Shown here one piece after another: positions 33,791 through 42,736 of a DNA stretch of 64,000 nucleotides. The notes under the pieces were generated by a model. That model did not search any database. It was given only the letters and a program-made list of their open reading frames with translations, and was not told the origin of the DNA. Position 1 is the first letter of the stretch, and each line of letters begins with the position of its first letter. Position numbers and translations under genes: made by a program. Origin of the DNA: an uncultured Ignavibacteria bacterium (GTDB taxonomy: Bacteria; Bacteroidota; Ignavibacteria; Tepidaquicellales; Tepidaquicellaceae); the NCBI GenBank assembly GCA_937974175.1, contig CALJIG010000036.1:1-64000 (forward strand), in the 5' to 3' direction.

Positions 33791-35233
33791 TTATTTTAAT
33801 AATACCATTCTCCGTGAAATCACAACATCGTTTGCCTCAAGCCGGTAAAAATATGTGCCTGAGGGTAAATTTTGTGCGTTAAAGGAAAAAGAATAATCCC
33901 CTGCGTTTAAATTTTCATTTAATAATATTTGTATTTCTTTTCCCTGCAAATCAAAAATTGAAAGTTTTGTTTTTGCCTCTTTGTTAAGTGTAAAATTAAT
34001 TTTGGTAACAGGGTTAAAAGGATTAGGGTAGTTTTGAAACAGCTGAGTTGAAGTTGGTATTTCCAAACTGTTGAAATTTATTCCTACAGTAGTGTCCTGC
34101 AATTGATAAATTCTTCCGCTTGTATAATGACAAAAATAAAGTTCGTTATTTTTATCAGCTCCGATATTTGAAATTGTAAGATTTGTGTTATAAAGCAAGG
34201 TTCGTGTTGCAGTGTTTACACCATCGTAATTCAAGTTCCAGATTTCACCCGAAACAAAATCAGTAAAAATATATTTTCCATAAAGAGCAGGCAGCTTACT
34301 TCCGCGATATACAAATCCTCCTATTATAGAACTAGCTTCACCTTTTGAGTGAAGATATTGAAAAACAGGCTTGCGCAACCCTGTCGTATCACAGTTTACT
34401 GAAGGGAAGAAACACTCGAAACCTTCCATTACTCTCCATCCGTAATTTATTCCATTTTCTATGATATCAATCTCCTCTGCAATATTATTGCCCACATCAC
34501 CGCACCATATTTTATTTGTAACTGCATCCTGAGAAAACTTCCAGGGATTTCTCATTCCGTATGCAAAAATTTCTTCACGGTAGCCGTTAACATTTTGATA
34601 AAATGGATTTGTATTTGGAATAGAATAATTTCTGCCGCCCGATGTATTGTTTACATCTATTCTTAAAATTTTTCCATAAAGCTTTGTAAGATTTTGAGCA
34701 TTATTATTCGGGTCTCCCTGAGGACCTCCATCTCCTATTCCTATGTATAAATAACCGTCGCTGCCAAACAATAATTTTCCCCCTTTATGAACTTGTGTTG
34801 CTGCAGGTATATCTAATAAAATTAATTCACTGCTTATATCAGCTGAATCGGGATTTGCGCTGCTCACTTTAAAACGTGAGATAATCGTAGAAACCGGTTT
34901 TATTGTATTATAAGCTATGTAAAAATACCCGTTGTTCTGAAAATCAGGATGGAATGCCATTCCAATTAATCCCATTTCTCCGGCGAAATTTACACGGGGC
35001 TGAATGTTCATGAAAGATTTAGCGGATGCTGCACTCTGGGAATTAGGGAAAACAAAAATTTTTCCGTTTTGTGTAGTTACAAATATTCTGTTAGATGCAT
35101 CGGGCGAAGAGAGAAATTCTGTAATGAACTGAAAAGATAAATTAGGAAATGACTGAACCACTCTGTACTGGGGGAATACTTTTGCAGCGGTAAAAATCAG
35201 AATAAAAAAAATTACGCTTCGGACATATTTCAT
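33791..35233 (-). CDS. PQQ-type glucose/sorbosone dehydrogenase-like secreted protein with T9SS tail (paralogue)
   Basis: The 480-residue product (from the ATG at 35233, which sits right at the signal peptide MKYVRSVIFFILIFTAAKVFPQ; a longer start at 35245 adds four residues) has the same propeller motifs as the protein at 20440-21894: GLIGMAFHPDFQNNGYFYIAYN, GSDGYLYIGIGDGGPQGDPN, GMRNPWKFSQD and GDVGNNIAEEIDII. The T9SS tail starts FQNYPNPFNPVTKINF and ends MVLLK. Residues for PQQ and calcium binding were not checked one by one. It probably acts outside the cell on sugars or related alcohols. Confidence 0.88.
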   Translation of the reverse strand: MKYVRSVIFFILIFTAAKVFPQYRVVQSFPNLSFQFITEFLSSPDASNRIFVTTQNGKIFVFPNSQSAASAKSFMNIQPRVNFAGEMGLIGMAFHPDFQNNGYFYIAYNTIKPVSTIISRFKVSSANPDSADISSELILLDIPAATQVHKGGKLLFGSDGYLYIGIGDGGPQGDPNNNAQNLTKLYGKILRIDVNNTSGGRNYSIPNTNPFYQNVNGYREEIFAYGMRNPWKFSQDAVTNKIWCGDVGNNIAEEIDIIENGINYGWRVMEGFECFFPSVNCDTTGLRKPVFQYLHSKGEASSIIGGFVYRGSKLPALYGKYIFTDFVSGEIWNLNYDGVNTATRTLLYNTNLTISNIGADKNNELYFCHYTSGRIYQLQDTTVGINFNSLEIPTSTQLFQNYPNPFNPVTKINFTLNKEAKTKLSIFDLQGKEIQILLNENLNAGDYSFSFNAQNLPSGTYFYRLEANDVVISRRMVLLK

Positions 35234-35306
35234 AAAATTCAACACTTACTTGAGCAATAGCGCTTATGAGAAAATTAATTTATTACCTCTAAAAAAAATA
35301 TAAATA

Positions 35307-35340
35307 AAAAAATCCGAAAGCTTTCACCTCCGGATTTTTT
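35307..35340 (-). terminator. terminator after the large BNR protein gene
   Basis: AAAAAATCCG (35307-35316) pairs with CGGATTTTTT (35331-35340) around a 14-nt loop; A-rich on the left, so on the minus strand it ends in T's, as expected for the gene that ends at 35368. Confidence 0.8.
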
Positions 35341-35367
35341 TAAATAAAATATAATATTTTACAATTA

Positions 35368-38322
35368 CTACTTTATAAGCATCATTCGTTTTACATCTGT
35401 GAAACCGTTTGATTCTAATCTGTAGAAATACATTCCGCTTGCAAGAGCAGAACCATTAAAATCATAACTGTAGATTCCTGCCGCAAGCTGATTATTTACG
35501 ATAGAGGCAACTTCTTTACCGAGGATATCATAAACTTTTAGCGAAACAAATCCGTTTTTCGGAAGTGAGAAATTTATTTTTGTAACAGGATTAAACGGAT
35601 TAGGATAGTTCTGCATCAGTTCAAATTTTTCAGGGGCAAGTGTTAACGGAGTTCCGATACCCGTCGGTCCGCCTGCAGTAATATCATCAATATATGCGTC
35701 ATTGCCAAATACACTATAACCTGTAAATCTAACCATATTTGTTCCGGTAGGCATCAGGAATATTTTTGTTGCCCATTGCGCTGCAGTTGGTGTAAACTGA
35801 GTTTGCGACGCAACAGTTGATAAATTATTCGATGAATTTACTCCTAATTGCGGAGTTGTATTTGCCTTAAGTGTAATCAGTAAATTCCAGGTAGTGCCGC
35901 CGTTAGTTGATGTGAATACTCCCATTGAATCTGCCGCCAGCACTCCGCCTGATAAATAATATCCATGCGCATAATTGAATCTAAGATAATTACCTGGAGC
36001 AGAAGGAAATACATTACTTGTAACAGATTGTGTTGTACCTGCCGATGCTGACCACATATTATATCTTGCAGAACCGGTACCCGTACCATATCCGCTGGCT
36101 GTTTGTCTTGTCCAGTATGCTGTTCCCGTATATTGCAATGTCCATTGGTCAGGAGGGAAAGTTGCCGAGGCAAAATCCTGATTCAGCGCCATAAGCGGTG
36201 AACGTCTGAAAGTAATATTTCTTACAGGAGCAGTTGATAATAATGAGTCAGATGAACTGTACGCTCTTACTGCCCATTGACCTGTGATTGAATCTCCTGC
36301 AGCTACTCCAAGCCCTGCAATTATTGCATCAAGCTGAGCCGAAGTCATTGACAGTACTGAATCAAGACCCGAGTTATTTGCTAAAATTCTTAATGTAGTT
36401 GGTTCTCCGAACGTTCCGGTTTTATAGAGAAATCTATAAGTTGCACCTGCGCCGGATTTATTCCAGTTAAATGAAATTGTATTGGAACCATTCGCACTTG
36501 TTAGTATAGTTGTCGGTGAAGTTGGAGACGATAGAGTGAATGGAGTCAACGAAATTGACTGCCTTCTTAATGTAATTGCTCTTGGCCCGTTAGCTGCAGA
36601 TAAGGAATCAACTCCGGAAGCTCCGGGAGCTTTGAATGCCCATACAGTATATTGACCAACTGCAGAGTCAGTTGCAGTTCCGTTGTTTGTAAATCCTGCC
36701 GAGGCAAGCATAGCATCCAGCTCGCCAAGTGTTGTTGTGATGCTGTTTGTGTTGGCAGGCATCGTTAATCTTCTTGTGGTAACAGTAGGATTTCCGAAAA
36801 CCCATTTATATGCAGCACCTGTCGCAGAAGTATCCCATGTTAAAGTTACAGGAGTATTGCTTCCCGGAACTGTAACAATTCTTGTGCTGGCAGGAGGATT
36901 TTGTAAATTAAATGCGCTTAAAGGATAAACTGCAGATTGAACCTTCACAGTATAAATCTGTGCAGGACCGCTTCTGTTATCCATCCAGAAAGGCCAGATA
37001 ATATTATTGTGTGAAGCTACTGAAATATAATCTCCGTAGTATCCTGTTGCATAACCTGAAAGCGGAGCAGGTCTTTGTGCACGGTCAGAAACTCTGATAT
37101 TATCCCATGCGCCTCCGCCGTTATTTGAAACAGCAATATAAGTATTACATGAATCGTTATTTGCACAGTCTCTCTGGTCATAAAATACAATTGCAATTCT
37201 TCCGTTTGTCTGGTCAATTGTCATCCATGGGAAGAATTGATTTTTTCCGTTATTCAAAGCGTCGTTATTAACTCTTGATTGTGTGCTCCATGATGCTCCG
37301 CCATTCGAAGAATAAGCAAAACAAATGTCAGCATCAGAACCTGCAGGAGCAAGATTTCTTTGAGTCCAGGTTACATAAATGTAACCGTTTCGTGGTCCGC
37401 CGCTTCTGTCAATTGCCATTGAAGGGAATGAGTTAACGCGGATATTCGTGGTAAGAATATTTCCTCTGATACCTTTTATTGTTAGTGGAGTTGAAGGTGC
37501 GCTCCATGTAACACCTCCGTTTGTTGATTTTGTAAAGCCGATCAAATCCTCAACGTTTGCTGCACCCGTATTCGGGCAAGCCCAGATACAGTATACTGTG
37601 CCGTCAGGTCCAACCTGAATGTTACAGCCTTGCTCATAGTGACTTGCTAACGGTGCTCCGATTTGCTGCTGCGCCGAATATGTTGCTCCGCCGTTTGTTG
37701 AATATGAAAGCACTGTAGGATTTGGTGATACAAATTGAGTCCAGACTACATATATTCTTCCATAGTATGGGCTTGAAGGATTATCATCAACTGCCATATG
37801 ATTTTTATCAAATGAACCTGATGAAGGGACTGTTATTCTTCCCTGCCAGTTTGTACCGCCATTGGAAGAACGGTCTGTAACCATTATGTTATCAAAATAA
37901 TTGAACAACATAGTTCCTGTCCTGTTGAATACACAAGCCGGATCAGAAGATATTGCTACTGAACCCGGAAGTAAATCACCGCCAAGCCAGGTAGTACCTC
38001 CGTTTGTTGTATAGTAGTAACCCTGCCCGGGGTCACTATTTGCTCCGACAAAAACATAATTTGAGTTCTGTGTCCAGATGGAAGCTGAAAGCTCCGTTTG
38101 ATTTCCGGATGTTGGAAGAATTCTGATATTGGGGTCGACCATATAGGTGCCGTTCACGGTTGTGATAGCTCTTTTTTCAGTATTAACGGGAACGTATCTT
38201 TCGGGTTCGACTTTGATTTTGGATGGGTCAAAGCCATCAGGCTTCGCATTCATCCTCTGCTGCGAGTATCCTGCACTATGCATAATAATAGATGCAAGAA
38301 TAAGGAGTAGGGTTCTCTTCAT
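35368..38322 (-). CDS. large BNR/sialidase-like secreted protein with T9SS sorting domain
   Basis: This 984-residue protein has a signal peptide (MKRTLLLILASIIMHSAGYSQ), a propeller-like region with Asp-box motifs (STNGGVTWSAP, SSNGGASWS, YTTNGGTTWLGG) over about residues 80-460, two repeated SusE/Fn3-like beta domains (about 480-720; both contain TLxxLDAMLA/TSAQLDAII), a further beta domain (GTAYWTRQTASGYGTG) and a T9SS tail (LMQNYPNPFNPVTKINF, end MMLIK). No catalytic set of a true sialidase is evident. It is probably a surface or released binding protein. Confidence 0.9.
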   Translation of the reverse strand: MKRTLLLILASIIMHSAGYSQQRMNAKPDGFDPSKIKVEPERYVPVNTEKRAITTVNGTYMVDPNIRILPTSGNQTELSASIWTQNSNYVFVGANSDPGQGYYYTTNGGTTWLGGDLLPGSVAISSDPACVFNRTGTMLFNYFDNIMVTDRSSNGGTNWQGRITVPSSGSFDKNHMAVDDNPSSPYYGRIYVVWTQFVSPNPTVLSYSTNGGATYSAQQQIGAPLASHYEQGCNIQVGPDGTVYCIWACPNTGAANVEDLIGFTKSTNGGVTWSAPSTPLTIKGIRGNILTTNIRVNSFPSMAIDRSGGPRNGYIYVTWTQRNLAPAGSDADICFAYSSNGGASWSTQSRVNNDALNNGKNQFFPWMTIDQTNGRIAIVFYDQRDCANNDSCNTYIAVSNNGGGAWDNIRVSDRAQRPAPLSGYATGYYGDYISVASHNNIIWPFWMDNRSGPAQIYTVKVQSAVYPLSAFNLQNPPASTRIVTVPGSNTPVTLTWDTSATGAAYKWVFGNPTVTTRRLTMPANTNSITTTLGELDAMLASAGFTNNGTATDSAVGQYTVWAFKAPGASGVDSLSAANGPRAITLRRQSISLTPFTLSSPTSPTTILTSANGSNTISFNWNKSGAGATYRFLYKTGTFGEPTTLRILANNSGLDSVLSMTSAQLDAIIAGLGVAAGDSITGQWAVRAYSSSDSLLSTAPVRNITFRRSPLMALNQDFASATFPPDQWTLQYTGTAYWTRQTASGYGTGTGSARYNMWSASAGTTQSVTSNVFPSAPGNYLRFNYAHGYYLSGGVLAADSMGVFTSTNGGTTWNLLITLKANTTPQLGVNSSNNLSTVASQTQFTPTAAQWATKIFLMPTGTNMVRFTGYSVFGNDAYIDDITAGGPTGIGTPLTLAPEKFELMQNYPNPFNPVTKINFSLPKNGFVSLKVYDILGKEVASIVNNQLAAGIYSYDFNGSALASGMYFYRLESNGFTDVKRMMLIK

Positions 38323-38426
38323 TTCTGAGGGTTTAGTTTTTATTACACTCTGAAATTAACGAATATTATACTAAACTGAACCTTAAAAAGACGGTTTTAC
38401 CTATGGCAATTTTTAACAGGAAGGAT

Positions 38427-41400
38427 TTATATACTAAGGATTGTCTCAATTTCTGCAAGCCGTTTTTCATCTTCAGGCGAATCAAGTCTCACTTCAATTT
38501 CAAGCTGCTCTTTATTGGAGCTGATATTAAACTTTCTTGTTTTATCTGTAGAGATAAAAGAAATAATTTTATTAAAAAACTCTGAAGTAAATATAGGATG
38601 CTCTTTATTAGCAGGAAAAAACAAAGATGCTCCTTTACCTCTAAGAGTAATTTTCTCTAAACCGATTTCAGTTGCTTTAATTTTAATGGAGACAATCTTC
38701 AATAGATTTTCAACATCATCAAGATACTCTCCGAATCTGTCCCGCAGTTCTTTTTTAATAAGGTCAAGTTCATCGTAAGTTTGAGTTTCAAATAATCTTC
38801 TGTAAATATTTAAGCGTTCCGTATCGTTCTTAATATAATCCTTTGGTATTAAAGCGTTGATATCATTTTCAACTATTGCGCTTTCAACTTTAGTAGCGAT
38901 TTTTAATTTTTCAAATAAAGTATCTTTTTTAACCTCGCCCGTTTTTTCTTTCTTCTCTCGTTCTTCTTTAAAGAGTTCCTTAAATTCTGTTTCCTTTAAT
39001 TCACTTACCGCTTCATCAATAATTGTAATGAATAAATCAAAGCCGACCTGATTTATAAATCCACTTTGCTCTTTACCAAGTAAATTTCCTACTCCGCGGA
39101 TTTCCATATCGCGCATTGCTAAATTAAATCCCGAACCTAAATCAGTCAGCTCCTCTATGGCCTGCAATCTTCTCAATGCATTTCTTGTCAGCTTTCCGTT
39201 TTTCGGCGAGACAAAATATGCATACGCCTGCTGGTCGCTTCTACCCACTCTGCCTCTTAACTGATATAATTCAGCTAGCCCATACATGTTTGCGTTATTA
39301 ATTATAATAGTATTTACATTTGAAATGTCTAATCCGGACTCAATGATTTTTGTGCAGAGAAGAATATTCAATTTCTTCTCAATAAAATTTATTACAACAT
39401 CTTCAAGCTCGCTCGGCTGCATCTGCCCGTGAGCAATGCCGATTTTAGCATTTGGAACATATTCTTTTATTGTATCACCCAGCAGATTTAAATTAGAAAT
39501 TTTTTCATTCACAAAATAAACCTGCCCGCCTCTGTTAAACTCGTATTTGATAACATCTCCCAGCTTATTCCAGTCAAGCTTCATAATTTCCGTATTAATC
39601 GGCTTTCTGTTTTTCGGCGGAGTATTTATAATTGATAAATCTCTTGCACCAAGTAAAGAGAAATTTAATGTGCGTGGTATCGGAGTAGCAGTTAATGTTA
39701 AAGTATCTATATTAGGTTTAAGCGCTTTTATTTTTTCTTTTGCAGCAACGCCGAATCTCTGCTCTTCGTCAATTATCATCAGGCCGATATCTTTGAACTT
39801 AATATCTTTAGATAAAATCCTATGAGTGCCGATTAAAATATTTATCTTTCCTTCTTCAAGCTTTTTTAATGTTTCGGTCTGTTCTTTTTTTGTTTTTAAT
39901 CTCGAAATAAAATCTACATCTACAGCAAAAGGATGAAGCCTGTCCCTGAAAGTATTGTAATGCTGCGCTGCTAAAATAGTTGTCGGTACAAGAACTGCAA
40001 CCTGCTTGCCATCCATAACCGCTTTGAAAGCAGCGCGGACAGCAACTTCGGTTTTTCCGAATCCAACGTCTCCGCAAACAAGCCTGTCCATCGGATTTTC
40101 AATTTCCATATCTGCCTTAACTTCTTCCGTTGCTCTATACTGGTCAGGTGTATCCTCATACATAAAGCTGGCTTCAAGCTCTTTCTGCCAGTGAGTATCA
40201 GGTGAGAATGCAAAACCTTTTTCGGATTTTCTTTTTGCGTAAAGCAAAATCAAATCGCGCGCAATATCTTTTACACGCTTCTTAGTCCGTTGCTTTATCT
40301 TATCCCACTCGCCGCCGCCGAGACGCGTAATATCAGGCGCAGTTTCGCCCGAACCCGAATATTTTTTTATTAAGTGAACGTAATTAAGATTTACAAATAA
40401 AACATCTCCGCCTTTGTATGAAAGCTGAACAACTTCCTGTGTATTATTGCCGACATTAATTTTTTTAAGTCCCGAATATATACCAACGCCAAAATCCCTG
40501 TGGACAATATAATCACCTAATTTTATTTCTTTCAGTTCTTCAAAGGTTAAGCCTTTGAACTTAGCCTTCTTCTTTTTTATTACTTTGAAGTAACGGCCGA
40601 ATATCTGGTGTTCAGTGTAAACTAAAATTTTCGCATCGGGAAAAATAAATCCTAGCTGGAACGATTCAGGAATTACCTCAAACTTATCTTTTATTTTACC
40701 AGTTGGTACAAAATGCTCAGCATCATCAGAGCGTTTATGTATGCTCCCGTCTTTTGATGTAACATTGTCATCATCAAAATCTTCTATTAAGGATTTTATT
40801 CTCTTACACTGATATTCATCGGAACATAGAATGTTTTCTTCAAATCCCTGCGTATTATATTCTGCAAGGTTGGTGTGTAGTAATCTGATATTGGAGTAAA
40901 ATTCGGGCTGAGGTTTGGATTCGAAATCTATAAAATTTTCGTTATCAGTTGCTCCAAGAGCAGAAATTGAAACAGTATTAAATCTCTTTAGCTTTTCAAA
41001 AATAGAAGTGTCTTTTATCTCCTGCTTTAAAACACTTTCTTCATCAAAAATTATTAATGCATCTTCCGGCAGGTAATCTAAAATTGTTTCTTCTTTGTAT
41101 TGCGGTTTATCGGGCTGATATAAATTTTCATCTTCCGTAGAGGTCAGATTTATTCCCAGCTTTATGTTTTCAATTTCTTTTATCGAGCGTTGGTTGGAAA
41201 TGTCAAACTCTCTTATCGATTCTATTGTATCTCCGAAAAATTCTATTCTAATCGGAGTCTCATAATTCTCAGGAAAAATATCTACAATGCCGCCGCGTAC
41301 TGAATACTCACCGACTTCCTGCACGAAATCATTCTGATTGTACTGATACTTATTCAGCTTTGAAATCAAGTCCTCAAAACTATAGTCTTCATTCTTCTTT

Positions 41401-41795
41401 AACTCAATTAAAGAGTCCTGAAAAACTTCTTTTGATATTATAGAGGAAACGAGCTCGCTGTGATGTGAAAGAATTAAATATTCTTTGTCGTTTGTTATGT
41501 CGGATAATGTTTTAGAAACAGCTTCATCGTTTGTGCTTGCCTTAGTCGAGAAAATAGAAATCCCTTCGCTTTCCAGAAAAACGTCTAAGTCTTCTTTTAT
41601 CTTATTTACTCTTTCACTGTCATACGAAATTAAAAATATTTTTTTATTTTTGTTTTCGAATAAGTATGAAACAATAAACGAGATTAAAGAACCGTTAACT
41701 CCCGTAAGAGAAGTTTTTTTAGTATCTTTAAGCTGTAAAAGTGATTTGAACTTTTCGGAATTGTATAGTTTTTCTTTTATGCGGGAAATATTCAT
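38427..41795 (-). CDS. mfd: transcription-repair coupling factor Mfd
   Basis: Mfd removes RNA polymerase stalled at DNA lesions and recruits UvrA. The 1122-residue protein shows the UvrB-like N-terminal part (VGEYSVRGGIVDIFPENYETPIRIEFFGD), the RNA-polymerase-interacting domain (KLGDYIVHRDFGVGIYSGLKKI), the helicase core with GDVGFGKTEVAVRAAFKA and the DEEQ box (LMIIDEEQRFG), TATPIPRTL, QLRGRVGRS, and the C-terminal TRCF domain. Length and order are normal. The start at 41795 opens directly with the N-terminal domain. It is the last gene of a row acylase-rsmA-mfd. Confidence 0.97.
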   Translation of the reverse strand: MNISRIKEKLYNSEKFKSLLQLKDTKKTSLTGVNGSLISFIVSYLFENKNKKIFLISYDSERVNKIKEDLDVFLESEGISIFSTKASTNDEAVSKTLSDITNDKEYLILSHHSELVSSIISKEVFQDSLIELKKNEDYSFEDLISKLNKYQYNQNDFVQEVGEYSVRGGIVDIFPENYETPIRIEFFGDTIESIREFDISNQRSIKEIENIKLGINLTSTEDENLYQPDKPQYKEETILDYLPEDALIIFDEESVLKQEIKDTSIFEKLKRFNTVSISALGATDNENFIDFESKPQPEFYSNIRLLHTNLAEYNTQGFEENILCSDEYQCKRIKSLIEDFDDDNVTSKDGSIHKRSDDAEHFVPTGKIKDKFEVIPESFQLGFIFPDAKILVYTEHQIFGRYFKVIKKKKAKFKGLTFEELKEIKLGDYIVHRDFGVGIYSGLKKINVGNNTQEVVQLSYKGGDVLFVNLNYVHLIKKYSGSGETAPDITRLGGGEWDKIKQRTKKRVKDIARDLILLYAKRKSEKGFAFSPDTHWQKELEASFMYEDTPDQYRATEEVKADMEIENPMDRLVCGDVGFGKTEVAVRAAFKAVMDGKQVAVLVPTTILAAQHYNTFRDRLHPFAVDVDFISRLKTKKEQTETLKKLEEGKINILIGTHRILSKDIKFKDIGLMIIDEEQRFGVAAKEKIKALKPNIDTLTLTATPIPRTLNFSLLGARDLSIINTPPKNRKPINTEIMKLDWNKLGDVIKYEFNRGGQVYFVNEKISNLNLLGDTIKEYVPNAKIGIAHGQMQPSELEDVVINFIEKKLNILLCTKIIESGLDISNVNTIIINNANMYGLAELYQLRGRVGRSDQQAYAYFVSPKNGKLTRNALRRLQAIEELTDLGSGFNLAMRDMEIRGVGNLLGKEQSGFINQVGFDLFITIIDEAVSELKETEFKELFKEEREKKEKTGEVKKDTLFEKLKIATKVESAIVENDINALIPKDYIKNDTERLNIYRRLFETQTYDELDLIKKELRDRFGEYLDDVENLLKIVSIKIKATEIGLEKITLRGKGASLFFPANKEHPIFTSEFFNKIISFISTDKTRKFNISSNKEQLEIEVRLDSPEDEKRLAEIETILSI

Positions 41796-41875
41796 CTGAA
41801 ATATATAAACAACAAATTATGCCAATAAATTCAGGAATAAAATTCAAAAAAGGATGGAGAAAAGCGAAGAGCACG

Positions 41876-42733
41876 CTATAAAAGCTGCTTATTTATCGCT
41901 TCATTTAACGTAATATATTCATCTATTGAGACACTCTCTGCCCTTCTGCTGAAATCGAAATCAAAGTTATCGAAACTTAATTTGTTATCCTCAAAGAATT
42001 TCTTCAATGAGTTTCGCATTGTCTTTCTTCTCTGGCCAAAACTTGCCTTTACAAGGCTCTTAAACAAAGGATAATTTTCAATTTTATGTTTAACTTTATG
42101 AAACTCAAACTTCACAACGGTAGAATCTATCTTCGGCTTCGGAAAAAAAGCAGTCGGCGGTACATTGAATAATAATTTCGGAGTAGTAAACACCTGTGTT
42201 TGTATAGCAAGTATTCCGTAATCTTTTGTATTAGGCACAGCCGTTAATCTCTTCGCAACTTCCTTTTGCATCATCAATAAAGCAGAGTCTACTCTCTCTG
42301 CGTTATCAAAAAGCATAAATAAAATTTGCGATGTTATATTGTAAGGAATGTTGCCGATTATTTTCAGCTTCTTTGTTTTATCGGTAAACTTGGGAATGTC
42401 TTTATCAAAATCCAAATCAAGAAAATCTTTATGGATTACATCTATCTTACCTTCTGCACGTAATTTTTCTACGATATGCTTATCAAGTTCTACTGCTACG
42501 AAATTATCTGTAAGAGTGAAAAGATATTTAGTGAGTGAAGATTGACCCGGACCGATTTCAATTACATAGTCATCTTTTTGAATATCAAGCGACGCTACAA
42601 TTTTTTTCGCAATGTTCTCGTCAACCAGAAAATTCTGACCTAAAAATTTTTTCGGGCGGTATTTTTGAAACTTATCCGATGCATTCGTAAGTTCTCTTTT
42701 TAACTCAACATTAAATTCTCTCAGCTCTTTCAT
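41876..42733 (-). CDS. rsmA: 16S rRNA dimethyladenosine transferase RsmA (KsgA)
   Basis: RsmA dimethylates two adjacent adenines near the 3' end of 16S rRNA. The 285-residue protein has the family entry motif KKFLGQNFLVDENIAKKIV, SAM motif VIEIGPGQSSLTKYL, and the catalytic NIPYNITSQI. The C-terminal helical domain ends at TLNEAINKQLL. It starts 3 bp after the penicillin acylase stop, so they are probably co-transcribed. Confidence 0.96.
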   Translation of the reverse strand: MKELREFNVELKRELTNASDKFQKYRPKKFLGQNFLVDENIAKKIVASLDIQKDDYVIEIGPGQSSLTKYLFTLTDNFVAVELDKHIVEKLRAEGKIDVIHKDFLDLDFDKDIPKFTDKTKKLKIIGNIPYNITSQILFMLFDNAERVDSALLMMQKEVAKRLTAVPNTKDYGILAIQTQVFTTPKLLFNVPPTAFFPKPKIDSTVVKFEFHKVKHKIENYPLFKSLVKASFGQRRKTMRNSLKKFFEDNKLSFDNFDFDFSRRAESVSIDEYITLNEAINKQLL

Positions 42734-42736
42734 AAT

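Noticed and set aside
35877..36173. Minus-strand 98-residue open frame inside the large BNR protein gene
   Set aside because: It lies in another frame of the same strand within a well-supported gene and has no domain; a shadow frame.
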